DNA of 6,681 nt from an uncultured Chloroflexota bacterium. Its GTDB lineage: Bacteria; Chloroflexota; Anaerolineae; Caldilineales; Caldilineaceae. Position numbers and translations under genes: made by a program. The stretch covers positions 1 through 6,681 of the forward strand of contig CAIOHJ010000185.1 in assembly GCA_903858085.1 (NCBI GenBank). The letters are read 5' to 3'. Shown here in pieces: positions 1-5,450 of this stretch (position 1 is its first letter; every line of letters starts with the position of its first letter). The notes under the pieces are model-generated. The model saw only the letters and a program-made list of their open reading frames with translations, was not told the DNA's origin and made no database searches.

Positions 1-153
1 CGAACCTGGCAACCGAAAGTCCGCAAACGATTGAAGACCCATGGGTTTCGCAGCCGTATGGCCACACCGGGGGGGCGCAATGTGCTCAAGCGGCGTCGAC
101 TCAAAGGCCGTGCCCAGCTGACGGTGAAATTGACCAATCGGAAATCGGTCTGA
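1..153 (+). CDS. rpmH: 50S ribosomal protein L34, 5' partial
   Basis: Ribosomal protein L34 is a small, very basic protein of the large ribosomal subunit. Fifty residues are visible, from RTWQPKVRKRLKTHGF to TVKLTNRKSV, ending at TGA 151-153. The family normally starts M-(K/T)-R-T-(W/F/Y)-Q-P, so only about two codons, including the start, lie left of the window. The core R-M-A-T-P-G-G-R-N-V-L-K-R-R-R-x-K-G-R matches the family closely (usually x-R-T-x-x-G-R-x-V-L-x-R-R-R-x-K-G-R). The total length of about 52 residues is at the long end of the normal range. L34 heads the conserved rpmH-rnpA-yidD-yidC-jag cluster, which here runs on with a 63-base gap to rnpA. The identification is essentially certain; the promoter and ribosome-binding site are outside the window. 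Confidence 0.97.
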   Translation, partial: RTWQPKVRKRLKTHGFRSRMATPGGRNVLKRRRLKGRAQLTVKLTNRKSV

Positions 154-156
154 TCC

Positions 157-187
157 GACCTGGCGGGCACCTCTTGCTGGCCAGGTC
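157..187 (+). promoter_or_regulatory. Stem-loop between rpmH and rnpA
   Basis: A perfect 8-bp inverted repeat (GACCTGGC at 157-164, GCCAGGTC at 180-187) with a 15-base loop begins three bases after the rpmH stop. No T-run follows, so it is not a standard intrinsic terminator. It could be an mRNA processing or stability element that lets L34 and the RNase P protein be made in different amounts, as is known for the E. coli pair. That role is an inference; only the repeat is seen. Stems of 8 bp can also arise by chance in a window this size. Confidence 0.4.
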
Positions 188-216
188 AGCGATGTGGGCG
201 GCATCTACGCACTGCT

Positions 217-627
217 GTGAAAAGAGTCTATCGAGTCCGTTCTGACCAGCGGTTCCAGGAAATTCGCCGTCATGGGCGTTCCTACAGCAATGCCTGGCTG
301 GTGTTGTGTCTCCTGCCCAACCAGCTGCTTTACAGCCGTTTTGGTGTTGTTGTCAACAGTCGTCTCGGCAACGCTGTGCGCCGCAACCGGGTCAAACGGC
401 GTCTGCGAGAGATTCTGCGTCTGCGGCAGAGAACCATTCAGGCGGGGTGGGATCTGGTCTTGATCGCCAGGCAGCCATCTCGCAATGCGGGGTACTGGGA
501 GCTGGAAAGTGCCTGTACCCGTCTGTTGGAGCGGGCGCGTCTGTTCTCGGACACAAATCTGCCGGAGCGGGTGTTGTCCGACAGAGAGCCAGGCAAGGCG
601 AACCGATCGCAGGCAGAGGCTGGCTGA
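217..627 (+). CDS. rnpA: Ribonuclease P protein component
   Basis: This is the protein subunit of ribonuclease P, which helps the catalytic RNA bind precursor tRNA and cleave its 5' leader. The predicted product has 136 residues; the family is usually 110-130. The basic RNR signature is clear at residues 51-65 (GNAVRRNRVKRRLRE), preceded by the conserved strand FGVVVNSRLG (42-51). The N-terminal KRVYRVRSDQRFQEIRRHGR also fits, where the family has an R-x-x-x-x-F-x-x-(V/I)-x-(R/K)-x-G pattern. The start is GTG at 217. No ATG is in frame upstream, and the nearest purine-rich stretch (GTGGGCGG, 194-201) is a poor, distant ribosome-binding site, so translation may depend on L34 translation or be weak. 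The last 25 or so residues are not conserved and look disordered. The stop at 625-627 is only four bases before yidD. Confidence 0.95.
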   Translation: MKRVYRVRSDQRFQEIRRHGRSYSNAWLVLCLLPNQLLYSRFGVVVNSRLGNAVRRNRVKRRLREILRLRQRTIQAGWDLVLIARQPSRNAGYWELESACTRLLERARLFSDTNLPERVLSDREPGKANRSQAEAG

Positions 628-631
628 AAAA

Positions 632-841
632 ATGCGCAGATGGGTGTTGGCGGTCATTCGCTTCTACCAAAAATTTGTATCCCCCCTCTTGGGCAACAAC
701 TGTCGTTTTTACCCAACCTGTTCGGCCTACACCTACCAGGCGATCGAAAAGTATGGTGTCGGCAGAGGTGGCTGGATGGGAATCAAACGGATCGTGCGCT
801 GCAATCCATGGAATGAAGGTGGGTTTGACCCTGTGCCCTGA
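632..841 (+). CDS. yidD: Membrane protein insertion efficiency factor YidD
   Basis: YidD is a small membrane-associated protein that assists YidC in inserting inner-membrane proteins. The product is 69 residues, typical for the family. It shows the YidD signature: RFYQKFVSPLLG (10-21), then C-R-F-Y-P-T-C-S (24-31), then K-R-I-V-R-C-N-P-W (52-60), ending G-G-F-D-P-V-P. All three conserved cysteines (24, 30, 57) are present; the usual RCHP is RCNP here. The N-terminal amphipathic stretch (RRWVLAVIRFYQ) is the expected membrane-contact helix. The same frame is open back to 485, inside rnpA, but the upstream residues do not resemble YidD. The ATG at 632, four bases after the rnpA stop, matches the family start. 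It is likely co-translated with rnpA. Confidence 0.95.
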   Translation: MRRWVLAVIRFYQKFVSPLLGNNCRFYPTCSAYTYQAIEKYGVGRGGWMGIKRIVRCNPWNEGGFDPVP

Positions 842-862
842 GCTGTGTGCAGGAGGAGCCCC

Positions 863-868
863 AAGGAG
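863..868 (+). promoter_or_regulatory. Ribosome-binding site that sets the yidC start
   Basis: AAGGAG lies 8 bases before the GTG at 877. The reading frame is open further upstream to a GTG at 847, but that codon has no comparable site before it. A start at 877 also gives a compact signal peptide. This supports GTG 877 over the longer model. Confidence 0.75.
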
Positions 869-876
869 AAACCTCT

Positions 877-1824
877 GTGAAGCAAAAGTATTGGATGATC
901 GCCGCCCTCCTTCTGATTGCGCTGAGCCTGGCTGGCTGTGGCGTTCCCTACGAAGGAGTTGATGTCACCCAGACCCAGCCGGATGGGATCTGGCAGACGT
1001 TTGTGGTCTGGCCGCTGGCCAATATTTTGATTGGGATCGACACCTTTTTGAAAGATGCAGGGGTCAAGGACAGTTGGGGATGGGCGATCATTCTTTTTAC
1101 ACTGGCGATCAAGCTCATCACGTTTCCCCTCAACCTCAGCCAGATCCGGGGGATGCAGGCACAGAAGGATTTGCAGCCCCACCTGGCGGAATTGCAAAAA
1201 AAATATGGCAAGGATCGGGAGCGGCTGGCTCAGGAGCAGATGAAGCTCTACAAAGAAGCAGGGGTCAACCCATTGAGTGGGTGTCTGCCTCTGGTGATAC
1301 AGATGCCGATCCTCTTTGGCCTCTACGCAGCGTTGGTGGCGGTCGGTCCGATGTTGCAAAAAGCTGGATTTTTTTGGATCCCGGACCTCAGTTTTCCCAA
1401 TTTTTCGTTGGGGATGGGCTGGGTGCCTGATCTGTGGAATGCAGGGGACTATGCGACTCTGGTCGCCTATTTGATTCTGCCCGTTTTGCTGGTGGTGTCT
1501 CAGCTGGTCATGCAGAAATGGATGACCCCTTCTGTCGGGGATTCTGAGCAGGCCAAGATGACTCAGAACATGAGCATGCTGATGACCCTTTTCTTTGGCT
1601 ATTTTACGTTGCAGGTGCCGGCGGGGTTGAGCCTGTACTGGGTTGCGAGCAATCTGCTGCAGATTGGTCAGCAGTGGGCGGTCACCCGGTATCTCCTGCC
1701 AAAATCTGCGGTAGCCATTGTGGCTGCCAGCGGGGCAGGCGTCACAGCCAGCAGCGATGCCTTGCCTGCCAAAGCGGCCAGCACACCGTCACCGGCAAAG
1801 CGTGCCAAACCCAAAAGGAAATAG
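877..1824 (+). CDS. yidC: Membrane protein insertase YidC (Oxa1/SpoIIIJ type), lipoprotein form
   Basis: YidC inserts and folds proteins into the cytoplasmic membrane, alone or with SecYEG. The product is 315 residues, the short form without the large periplasmic domain of proteobacteria. A signal peptide (KQK, then hydrophobic 7-18) ends in the lipobox L18-A-G-C21, predicting a lipid-anchored Cys21. The 60KD_IMP core follows: first core helix about 66-86 (WGWAIILFTLAIKLITFPL), cytoplasmic coiled region 90-126 (RGMQAQKDLQPHLAELQKKY and on), then N-P-L-S-G-C-L-P-L-V-I-Q-M-P-I (131-145), and later helices near 192-212 and 233-263 with the conserved V-P-A-G-L-S-L-Y-W (247-255). The groove position that is Arg in E. 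coli and B. subtilis appears to be Lys79. The tail (SPAKRAKPKRK) is strongly basic, a feature that in related proteins contacts the ribosome. The stop lies three bases before jag. Confidence 0.96.
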   Translation: MKQKYWMIAALLLIALSLAGCGVPYEGVDVTQTQPDGIWQTFVVWPLANILIGIDTFLKDAGVKDSWGWAIILFTLAIKLITFPLNLSQIRGMQAQKDLQPHLAELQKKYGKDRERLAQEQMKLYKEAGVNPLSGCLPLVIQMPILFGLYAALVAVGPMLQKAGFFWIPDLSFPNFSLGMGWVPDLWNAGDYATLVAYLILPVLLVVSQLVMQKWMTPSVGDSEQAKMTQNMSMLMTLFFGYFTLQVPAGLSLYWVASNLLQIGQQWAVTRYLLPKSAVAIVAASGAGVTASSDALPAKAASTPSPAKRAKPKRK

Positions 1825-1827
1825 CCG

Positions 1828-2709
1828 ATGTCTGACGAACTGATCTTCACTGGAAAGAGTGTTGAAGAGGCTGTTGCAGAAGGCCTGCGGGTGCTGGGGT
1901 TGACTGAAGCAGAGGTCAAGGTGGAGGTGGTGGCCCGCGGCAGCCGCGGGCTGTTTGGCATTGGCAGCGAGCCTGCCCAAGTTCGTCTGGTGCTGCGCCC
2001 CTCTGCGCCGCAGCCTCCTGTCCCGGCAGGAGCTGCGCCCGAGTCCCCCTTGCCTGCTCCTGCCTTGGAAAGGGTGGTTTCTGCCGGGACACTGGCAGCT
2101 GTCAAGCCCGACGAGGGGCGCATGGAGGAGGAGATCTCGGCGCCAGATTTTGCGCAGGGGCCTCTCTCCCCAGGAACACGGGGGAGAGAGGCTGAAAAAA
2201 AAGAGGCTGAAGAAGTTGTGGCTGTCACTGCAGAGGACGAAGCGGTGGCCCAACTGGCGGTTGAGCTGTTGAGTCGGCTGGTGCAGCTGATGGGCTTCGA
2301 GGCCACGATCGCGGCTGAGTGGCGTGCCCCCGATGCAGACAACGAGCAGATCTATCTGTTGCTGGATTTGCAGGGCAGGGATCTGAGCCCGTTGATTGGT
2401 CGGCGTGGGGAAGCGCTCAGCAATTTGCAGTATCTGGTGCGGTTGATGCTCAACCAGCGTCTGCACAGCTGGAAGAACATTGTGGTCGATGTGGAAGGCT
2501 ACAGACAGCGTCGAATCGACCACCTATCGCAGCTGGCGCTGCGCCTGGCAGAGCAAGTCGCCCAAAGTGGACGGCCGCTGGCACTGGAGCCAATGGCTGC
2601 CAACGAACGGCGGATCATCCACCTGACCTTGCGCGACCACCCTGATGTCAGCACGGAAAGCAGCGGTGAAGGGGAGCGCCGCAAGGTGCAGATCCTGCCG
2701 AAACGTTGA
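1828..2709 (+). CDS. jag: Jag/KhpB RNA-binding protein (Jag_N-KH-R3H)
   Basis: Jag (KhpB, EloR) is a cytoplasmic RNA-binding protein encoded next to yidC. In streptococci, KhpA/KhpB influences cell elongation and division. The 293-residue product has three parts: Jag_N at 1-58, with the family motif ARGSRGLFGIG (36-46); a KH domain at about 143-225, with the G-R-R-G loop at 191-194; and an R3H domain at about 228-293, with R-x-x-x-H at 261-265. Between them is a long, low-complexity linker (59-140) rich in Pro, Ala and Glu. ATG 1828 has AAGGAA (1815-1820) seven bases upstream, within the end of yidC, so the two are probably translationally linked. The linker DNA carries a 12-bp perfect inverted repeat (2160-2192), an A8 run (2195-2202) and a 15-base-offset direct repeat. 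The identity is secure; whether the linker carries an inserted repeat is inferred. Confidence 0.95.
   Translation: MSDELIFTGKSVEEAVAEGLRVLGLTEAEVKVEVVARGSRGLFGIGSEPAQVRLVLRPSAPQPPVPAGAAPESPLPAPALERVVSAGTLAAVKPDEGRMEEEISAPDFAQGPLSPGTRGREAEKKEAEEVVAVTAEDEAVAQLAVELLSRLVQLMGFEATIAAEWRAPDADNEQIYLLLDLQGRDLSPLIGRRGEALSNLQYLVRLMLNQRLHSWKNIVVDVEGYRQRRIDHLSQLALRLAEQVAQSGRPLALEPMAANERRIIHLTLRDHPDVSTESSGEGERRKVQILPKR
2009..2037 (+). repeat. Bulged inverted repeat at the start of the Jag linker
   Basis: CGCAG-(C)-CTCCTG at 2009-2020 pairs with CAGGAGCTGCG at 2027-2037, giving 11 base pairs with one bulged C and a 6-base loop. It lies in codons for residues 61-70 (PQPPVPAGAA), where the protein sequence is unconstrained. 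It could be an mRNA structure or chance in GC-rich DNA. Confidence 0.35.
2160..2192 (+). repeat. 12-bp perfect inverted repeat inside the Jag linker
   Basis: GCCTCTCTCCCC (2160-2171) and GGGGAGAGAGGC (2181-2192) are exact reverse complements around a 9-base spacer. The element is in frame, encoding residues 111-122 of Jag (GPLSPGTRGREA), in the variable linker. Palindromes built on CCTCTCCCC/GGGGAGAGG are a recognised type of dispersed intergenic repeat in several bacterial groups; relating this one to them is my inference. No T-run follows, so it is not a terminator. Confidence 0.6.
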
Positions 2710-2729
2710 GCAGGCAGAAAAAGGGTGCG

Positions 2730-3647
2730 ATGAACACAACATGTACGTCTGCTTCAGCGGTGGACATCCTGTTGATCGGCAATGTCACGCGTGACCTGGT
2801 CGACGAACGGGAGTTGGGTCGGTATCGGCTTGGCGGCACGGTCACCTTTGCGGCTGTGGTGGCTGACCGGCTGGGGCGGCGGCCTACGGTGCTGACACGG
2901 GCAACTCCAGAAACTGACCTGAGTGCATTCCCTGCGTCGACCCAGCTGATTGTATTGCCGACGGCCACAACGACGACATTTGCCAATCTGTATACACCGC
3001 AGGGGCGGGTCCAGTATTGTTATACCCCGGCTCCGCCGATCGGTGTCGACGATATTGCTTCTGACCTGCGCCACCCGGACATGGTGTTGTTGGGGCCGAT
3101 CGCCAACGAAATTGAAGGAGAGGTTGCCACACTCTTTGCTGCTGAAACGTTGGTGGCTGCGGTTCCCCAGGGGTGGATGCGTCGTTGGGATGGGGATGGC
3201 CGGGTCCATGCCCGGCATTGGGAAAATGCTGGGCAGATTCTGCCCCATCTGGATGTGCTGATTTTGTCGCTCGAGGACATTGACTACGAGTGGGAGCGGC
3301 TGGCTCCAGCGTTTGCGCATGTCCCGTTGGTGGTTGTGACCGAGTATCGGGATGGGTCGACTGTCTTTCATCGCCAGCCAGACGGCAGAATTTTGGAGGC
3401 CAAGATTCCGCCGAGACCGGCAGTAGAGGTGGATCCGACAGGTGCTGGCGATATCTTTGCCACGGCTTTTTTGATTCGGCTGGAAGAGACCCGTGACCCG
3501 GTCGAGGCTGCCCGGTTTGGCAATGTGGCTGCTTCCATGAGCGTCGAACACCCAGGGACGACAGGGGTGCCTGCGCGGCAGGCAATTTTCGACTATCTCC
3601 AGCGCCATCCTTTCGAGCCAACGTTGGTTCAGCAGTCAAAATTTTAG
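2730..3647 (+). CDS. PfkB-family carbohydrate kinase, substrate unknown
   Basis: The product is a cytoplasmic ATP-dependent kinase of the ribokinase/PfkB family, 305 residues, a normal length. The C-terminal signature D-P-T-G-A-G-D-I-F (235-243) is intact, with the catalytic base Asp241 and the anion hole G-A-G. Near the N-terminus are G-N-V-T-R-D (17-22) and the di-glycine Y-R-L-G-G-T-V-T-F-A-A (32-42). The Asn usual after the di-glycine (GGxxxN) is Phe40, so this is not a standard ribokinase or fructokinase. The segment P-Q-G-W-M-R-R-W-D (146-154) is probably a subfamily mark. The layout recalls the group that includes plant myo-inositol 3-kinase, but I cannot name the substrate. ATG 2730 is preceded by AAGGG (2721-2725); a TTG at 2706 in the same frame overlaps the jag stop and is less likely. 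The gene sits 20 bases after jag, where Firmicutes have mnmE. Confidence 0.88.
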   Translation: MNTTCTSASAVDILLIGNVTRDLVDERELGRYRLGGTVTFAAVVADRLGRRPTVLTRATPETDLSAFPASTQLIVLPTATTTTFANLYTPQGRVQYCYTPAPPIGVDDIASDLRHPDMVLLGPIANEIEGEVATLFAAETLVAAVPQGWMRRWDGDGRVHARHWENAGQILPHLDVLILSLEDIDYEWERLAPAFAHVPLVVVTEYRDGSTVFHRQPDGRILEAKIPPRPAVEVDPTGAGDIFATAFLIRLEETRDPVEAARFGNVAASMSVEHPGTTGVPARQAIFDYLQRHPFEPTLVQQSKF

Positions 3648-3714
3648 ACGTTTGTCGTCAGGTTCTGCGAAGAGAGAGCAGGAGCTGGCGGCGAGAGGGG
3701 CTGCTCAAACTGCG

Positions 3715-4527
3715 ATGACAGCGCGAATCTACTGTTTTGCCAACCAAAAGGGGGGCGTGGCCAAGACGACGACGGCGGTCAATCTGGGGGCCTATGTGGC
3801 AGCCAGTGGGCGTCGTGTGTTGCTGGTGGACACGGATCCCCAGAGCAATGCGACCACCTGCCTGGGGATCAACCCGCGCACCCTTTCTGCCACTTTGTAC
3901 GATGTGTTGATCGAGGGAAGGGCGGTGCAGGAGGCGCTCACCCTTACAGAACGTCTGAACCTGGATCTGTTGCCCTCCAGCACCGACCTGGCGGGTGCTG
4001 AGGTGGAGATGGCCGGGCTGCTGGCGCGGGAGCGGCTGCTGGCGCGCAGCCTTGCCACGGTCAGCGACAAGTACGACTACATTTTTATTGACGAGCCACC
4101 GAGCCTGGGGTTGTTGACGATCAACGGGTTGACAGCAGCGACCCACGGTGTGATTATACCGGTCCAGTGCGAATATCTGGCGCTGGAAGGACTCAGCCTG
4201 CTGCTCAACACGGTCCGTCAGGTGCGCGAGATTCTCAACGATCGGCTGGTGATTGCTGGTGTGGTGTTGACCATGTACGACGCCCGCACCAATCTCGGGC
4301 AAGAGGTGGTGGATGAAGTCAACCGTTTTTTCCCGAAGGAAACGTTTCAGACGATTATCCCGCGCAACGTTCGGCTCAGCGAAGCACCTTCCCACGGGCA
4401 GACAATTTTGAGTTATGCGCCGATGAGTGCAGGCGCCATGGCCTACCAGGCATTGGCACAAGAGTTCATCCAGCGTGTCGAGGGAGCGCATGCCCGCATG
4501 CCACAGCCATCCCCTGCGCGCAGTTGA
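3715..4527 (+). CDS. parA: Chromosome-partitioning ATPase ParA (Soj)
   Basis: ParA is a deviant-Walker ATPase that binds DNA as an ATP dimer and, with ParB, segregates the chromosome origin; Soj also acts on DnaA in B. subtilis. From ATG 3715 the product has 270 residues (Soj is about 253). The deviant Walker A is N-Q-K-G-G-V-A-K-T-T-T (10-20), with signature Lys12 and P-loop Lys17; the usual KGGVGK is KGGVAK. Walker A' is D-T-D-P-Q (39-43), with the hydrolytic Asp at 41. D-E-P-P-S-L-G-L-L-T-I-N (canonical D-C-P-P) follows, and P-R-N-V-R-L-S-E-A-P-S-H-G carries the DNA-binding arginine region. The frame is open back to TTG 3652, but those 21 codons resemble no ParA N-terminus. The ribosome-binding site for 3715 is weak (AGAGGGG, 14 bases away). 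The last 15 residues (HARMPQPSPARS region) are a non-conserved tail. Confidence 0.95.
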   Translation: MTARIYCFANQKGGVAKTTTAVNLGAYVAASGRRVLLVDTDPQSNATTCLGINPRTLSATLYDVLIEGRAVQEALTLTERLNLDLLPSSTDLAGAEVEMAGLLARERLLARSLATVSDKYDYIFIDEPPSLGLLTINGLTAATHGVIIPVQCEYLALEGLSLLLNTVRQVREILNDRLVIAGVVLTMYDARTNLGQEVVDEVNRFFPKETFQTIIPRNVRLSEAPSHGQTILSYAPMSAGAMAYQALAQEFIQRVEGAHARMPQPSPARS

Positions 4528-4532
4528 CCTAC

Positions 4533-4539
4533 GGAGGAG
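4533..4539 (+). promoter_or_regulatory. Strong ribosome-binding site for parB
   Basis: GGAGGAG lies five bases before ATG 4545, just after the parA stop (4525-4527). It is the best ribosome-binding site in the window and sets the parB start; an in-frame TTG at 4524 lies upstream of it. It suggests ParB is made in excess of ParA, which fits their usual relative abundance. Confidence 0.8.
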
Positions 4540-4544
4540 TCCGC

Positions 4545-5450
4545 ATGGTGGCTGAAGGCAAAAAAAGAGGGTTGGGGCGTGGGTTGGGTGCGTTGATCAT
4601 GGACAGCGAGCGGAGAACAGCCAGCCCAGAGGGGCAGGCGGGAGGGGTTCAGCTTGTGCGGACCGACCAGTTGGCACCGAACCCGCGCCAGCCGCGCGCG
4701 CAGTTTGATCCGATGAGCTTGCAGGAGCTGGCAGATTCAATCCGTACGCACGGGATTCTTCAGCCGCTGGTGGTCACTGCAGATCCGGAGGGGGAGGCTG
4801 GTTTCTGGCTGATTGCCGGGGAGCGTCGCTGGCGGGCTGCGCAGCTGGCAGGGGTGGAAGAAGTGCCTGTCATCGTGCGCGAGGTCTCGTCTCAGCAGCT
4901 GCTGGAATGGGCGCTGGTTGAAAATGTCCAGCGTGCCGACTTGAATCCTTTAGAGGAAGCGGCGGCTTTCCACTCCTTGATGGTGGAGTTTGGCCTGACG
5001 CAGTCGGAGGTCGCCGAACGTGTCGGCAAAAGCCGTTCAGCTGTCGCCAACACGCTCCGTCTGCTCGGCCTGCCAGCCCCTGTCCAGCAGGCAGTTGTCG
5101 ACGGGCAGATTTCGGCTGGCCATGCGCGGGCGTTGTTGGGGTTGCCTGACTCTGCCGCGCTGGTCGAACTTTTTTTTCAGGTGATCGAGCGGGAGTTGAC
5201 CGTACGCCAGACCGAAGCGCTGGTCCGCCGATTTGCTGCGCCGCCGCCCGCCCAGGCGGCGGCCGTCGAGCTGCCGGATGCGCTGCAGAGCTACTTCCAG
5301 CAGATGGAGAACAGCTTTCGTTCTGCTTTGGCCACCAAGGTGACGCTCCGCCGGAATCCAGATGGGGCTGGCCGTCTGGTCGTGCATTTCTACAGCGACG
5401 AAGACCTTGAATCGCTCTACCGGCTGATCGCTGGGGAAGAGAATGGTTGA
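4545..5450 (+). CDS. parB: Chromosome-partitioning CTPase and parS-binding protein ParB (Spo0J)
   Basis: ParB binds parS near the origin, hydrolyses CTP to clamp and slide on DNA, and stimulates ParA. The product has 301 residues, typical. The N-terminus K-K-R-G-L-G-R-G-L-G-A-L-I (6-18) is the ParA-contacting segment. The CTPase/N-domain spans about 35-140: Q-P-R (49-51), the G-E-R-R-W-R-A-A motif (92-99), and E-N-V-Q-R-A-D-L-N-P-L-E-E-A (126-139). The parS-recognition helix-turn-helix is at about 151-174 (TQSEVAERVGKSRSAVANTL). A Pro/Ala linker (231-242) leads to the C-terminal dimerisation domain (about 244-297), including G-R-L-V-V-H-F-Y-S-D-E-D-L. All key motifs are intact, so a standard parS would be expected, though none is seen here. 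ParB follows parA by 17 bases and overlaps the next gene by 8 bases. Confidence 0.97.
   Translation: MVAEGKKRGLGRGLGALIMDSERRTASPEGQAGGVQLVRTDQLAPNPRQPRAQFDPMSLQELADSIRTHGILQPLVVTADPEGEAGFWLIAGERRWRAAQLAGVEEVPVIVREVSSQQLLEWALVENVQRADLNPLEEAAAFHSLMVEFGLTQSEVAERVGKSRSAVANTLRLLGLPAPVQQAVVDGQISAGHARALLGLPDSAALVELFFQVIERELTVRQTEALVRRFAAPPPAQAAAVELPDALQSYFQQMENSFRSALATKVTLRRNPDGAGRLVVHFYSDEDLESLYRLIAGEENG
5240..5263 (+). repeat. 9-bp GC inverted repeat in the ParB linker
   Basis: GCCGCCGCC (5240-5248) and GGCGGCGGC (5255-5263) pair perfectly around a 6-base loop. They encode residues 232-240 (APPPAQAAA), the linker between the DNA-binding and dimerisation domains. Runs of Pro and Ala codons make such pairing easy, so chance is a fair explanation. 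Confidence 0.45.

Noticed and set aside
847..876. A longer YidC starting at GTG 847
   Set aside because: It would put ten polar, acidic residues before the signal peptide, and the good AAGGAG site serves GTG 877.
2157..2202. An intrinsic terminator within jag (hairpin plus homopolymer)
   Set aside because: On the + strand the hairpin is followed by A8, not T8. On the minus strand the T8 precedes the stem. Neither order terminates transcription.
3652..3714. A longer ParA starting at TTG 3652
   Set aside because: There is no ribosome-binding site before it, and the added residues (SSGSAKREQELAARG region) do not match ParA N-termini; ATG 3715 aligns with the family start.
3978..4000. A 7-bp inverted repeat CAGCACC/GGTGCTG in parA
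   Set aside because: Stems of this size with a short loop are expected by chance several times in a window of this length.
4339..4348. The palindrome GAAACGTTTC inside parA, as a possible parS
   Set aside because: The parS core is CACGTG flanked by GTTT/AAAC; this 10-mer has the wrong core and simply encodes E-T-F.
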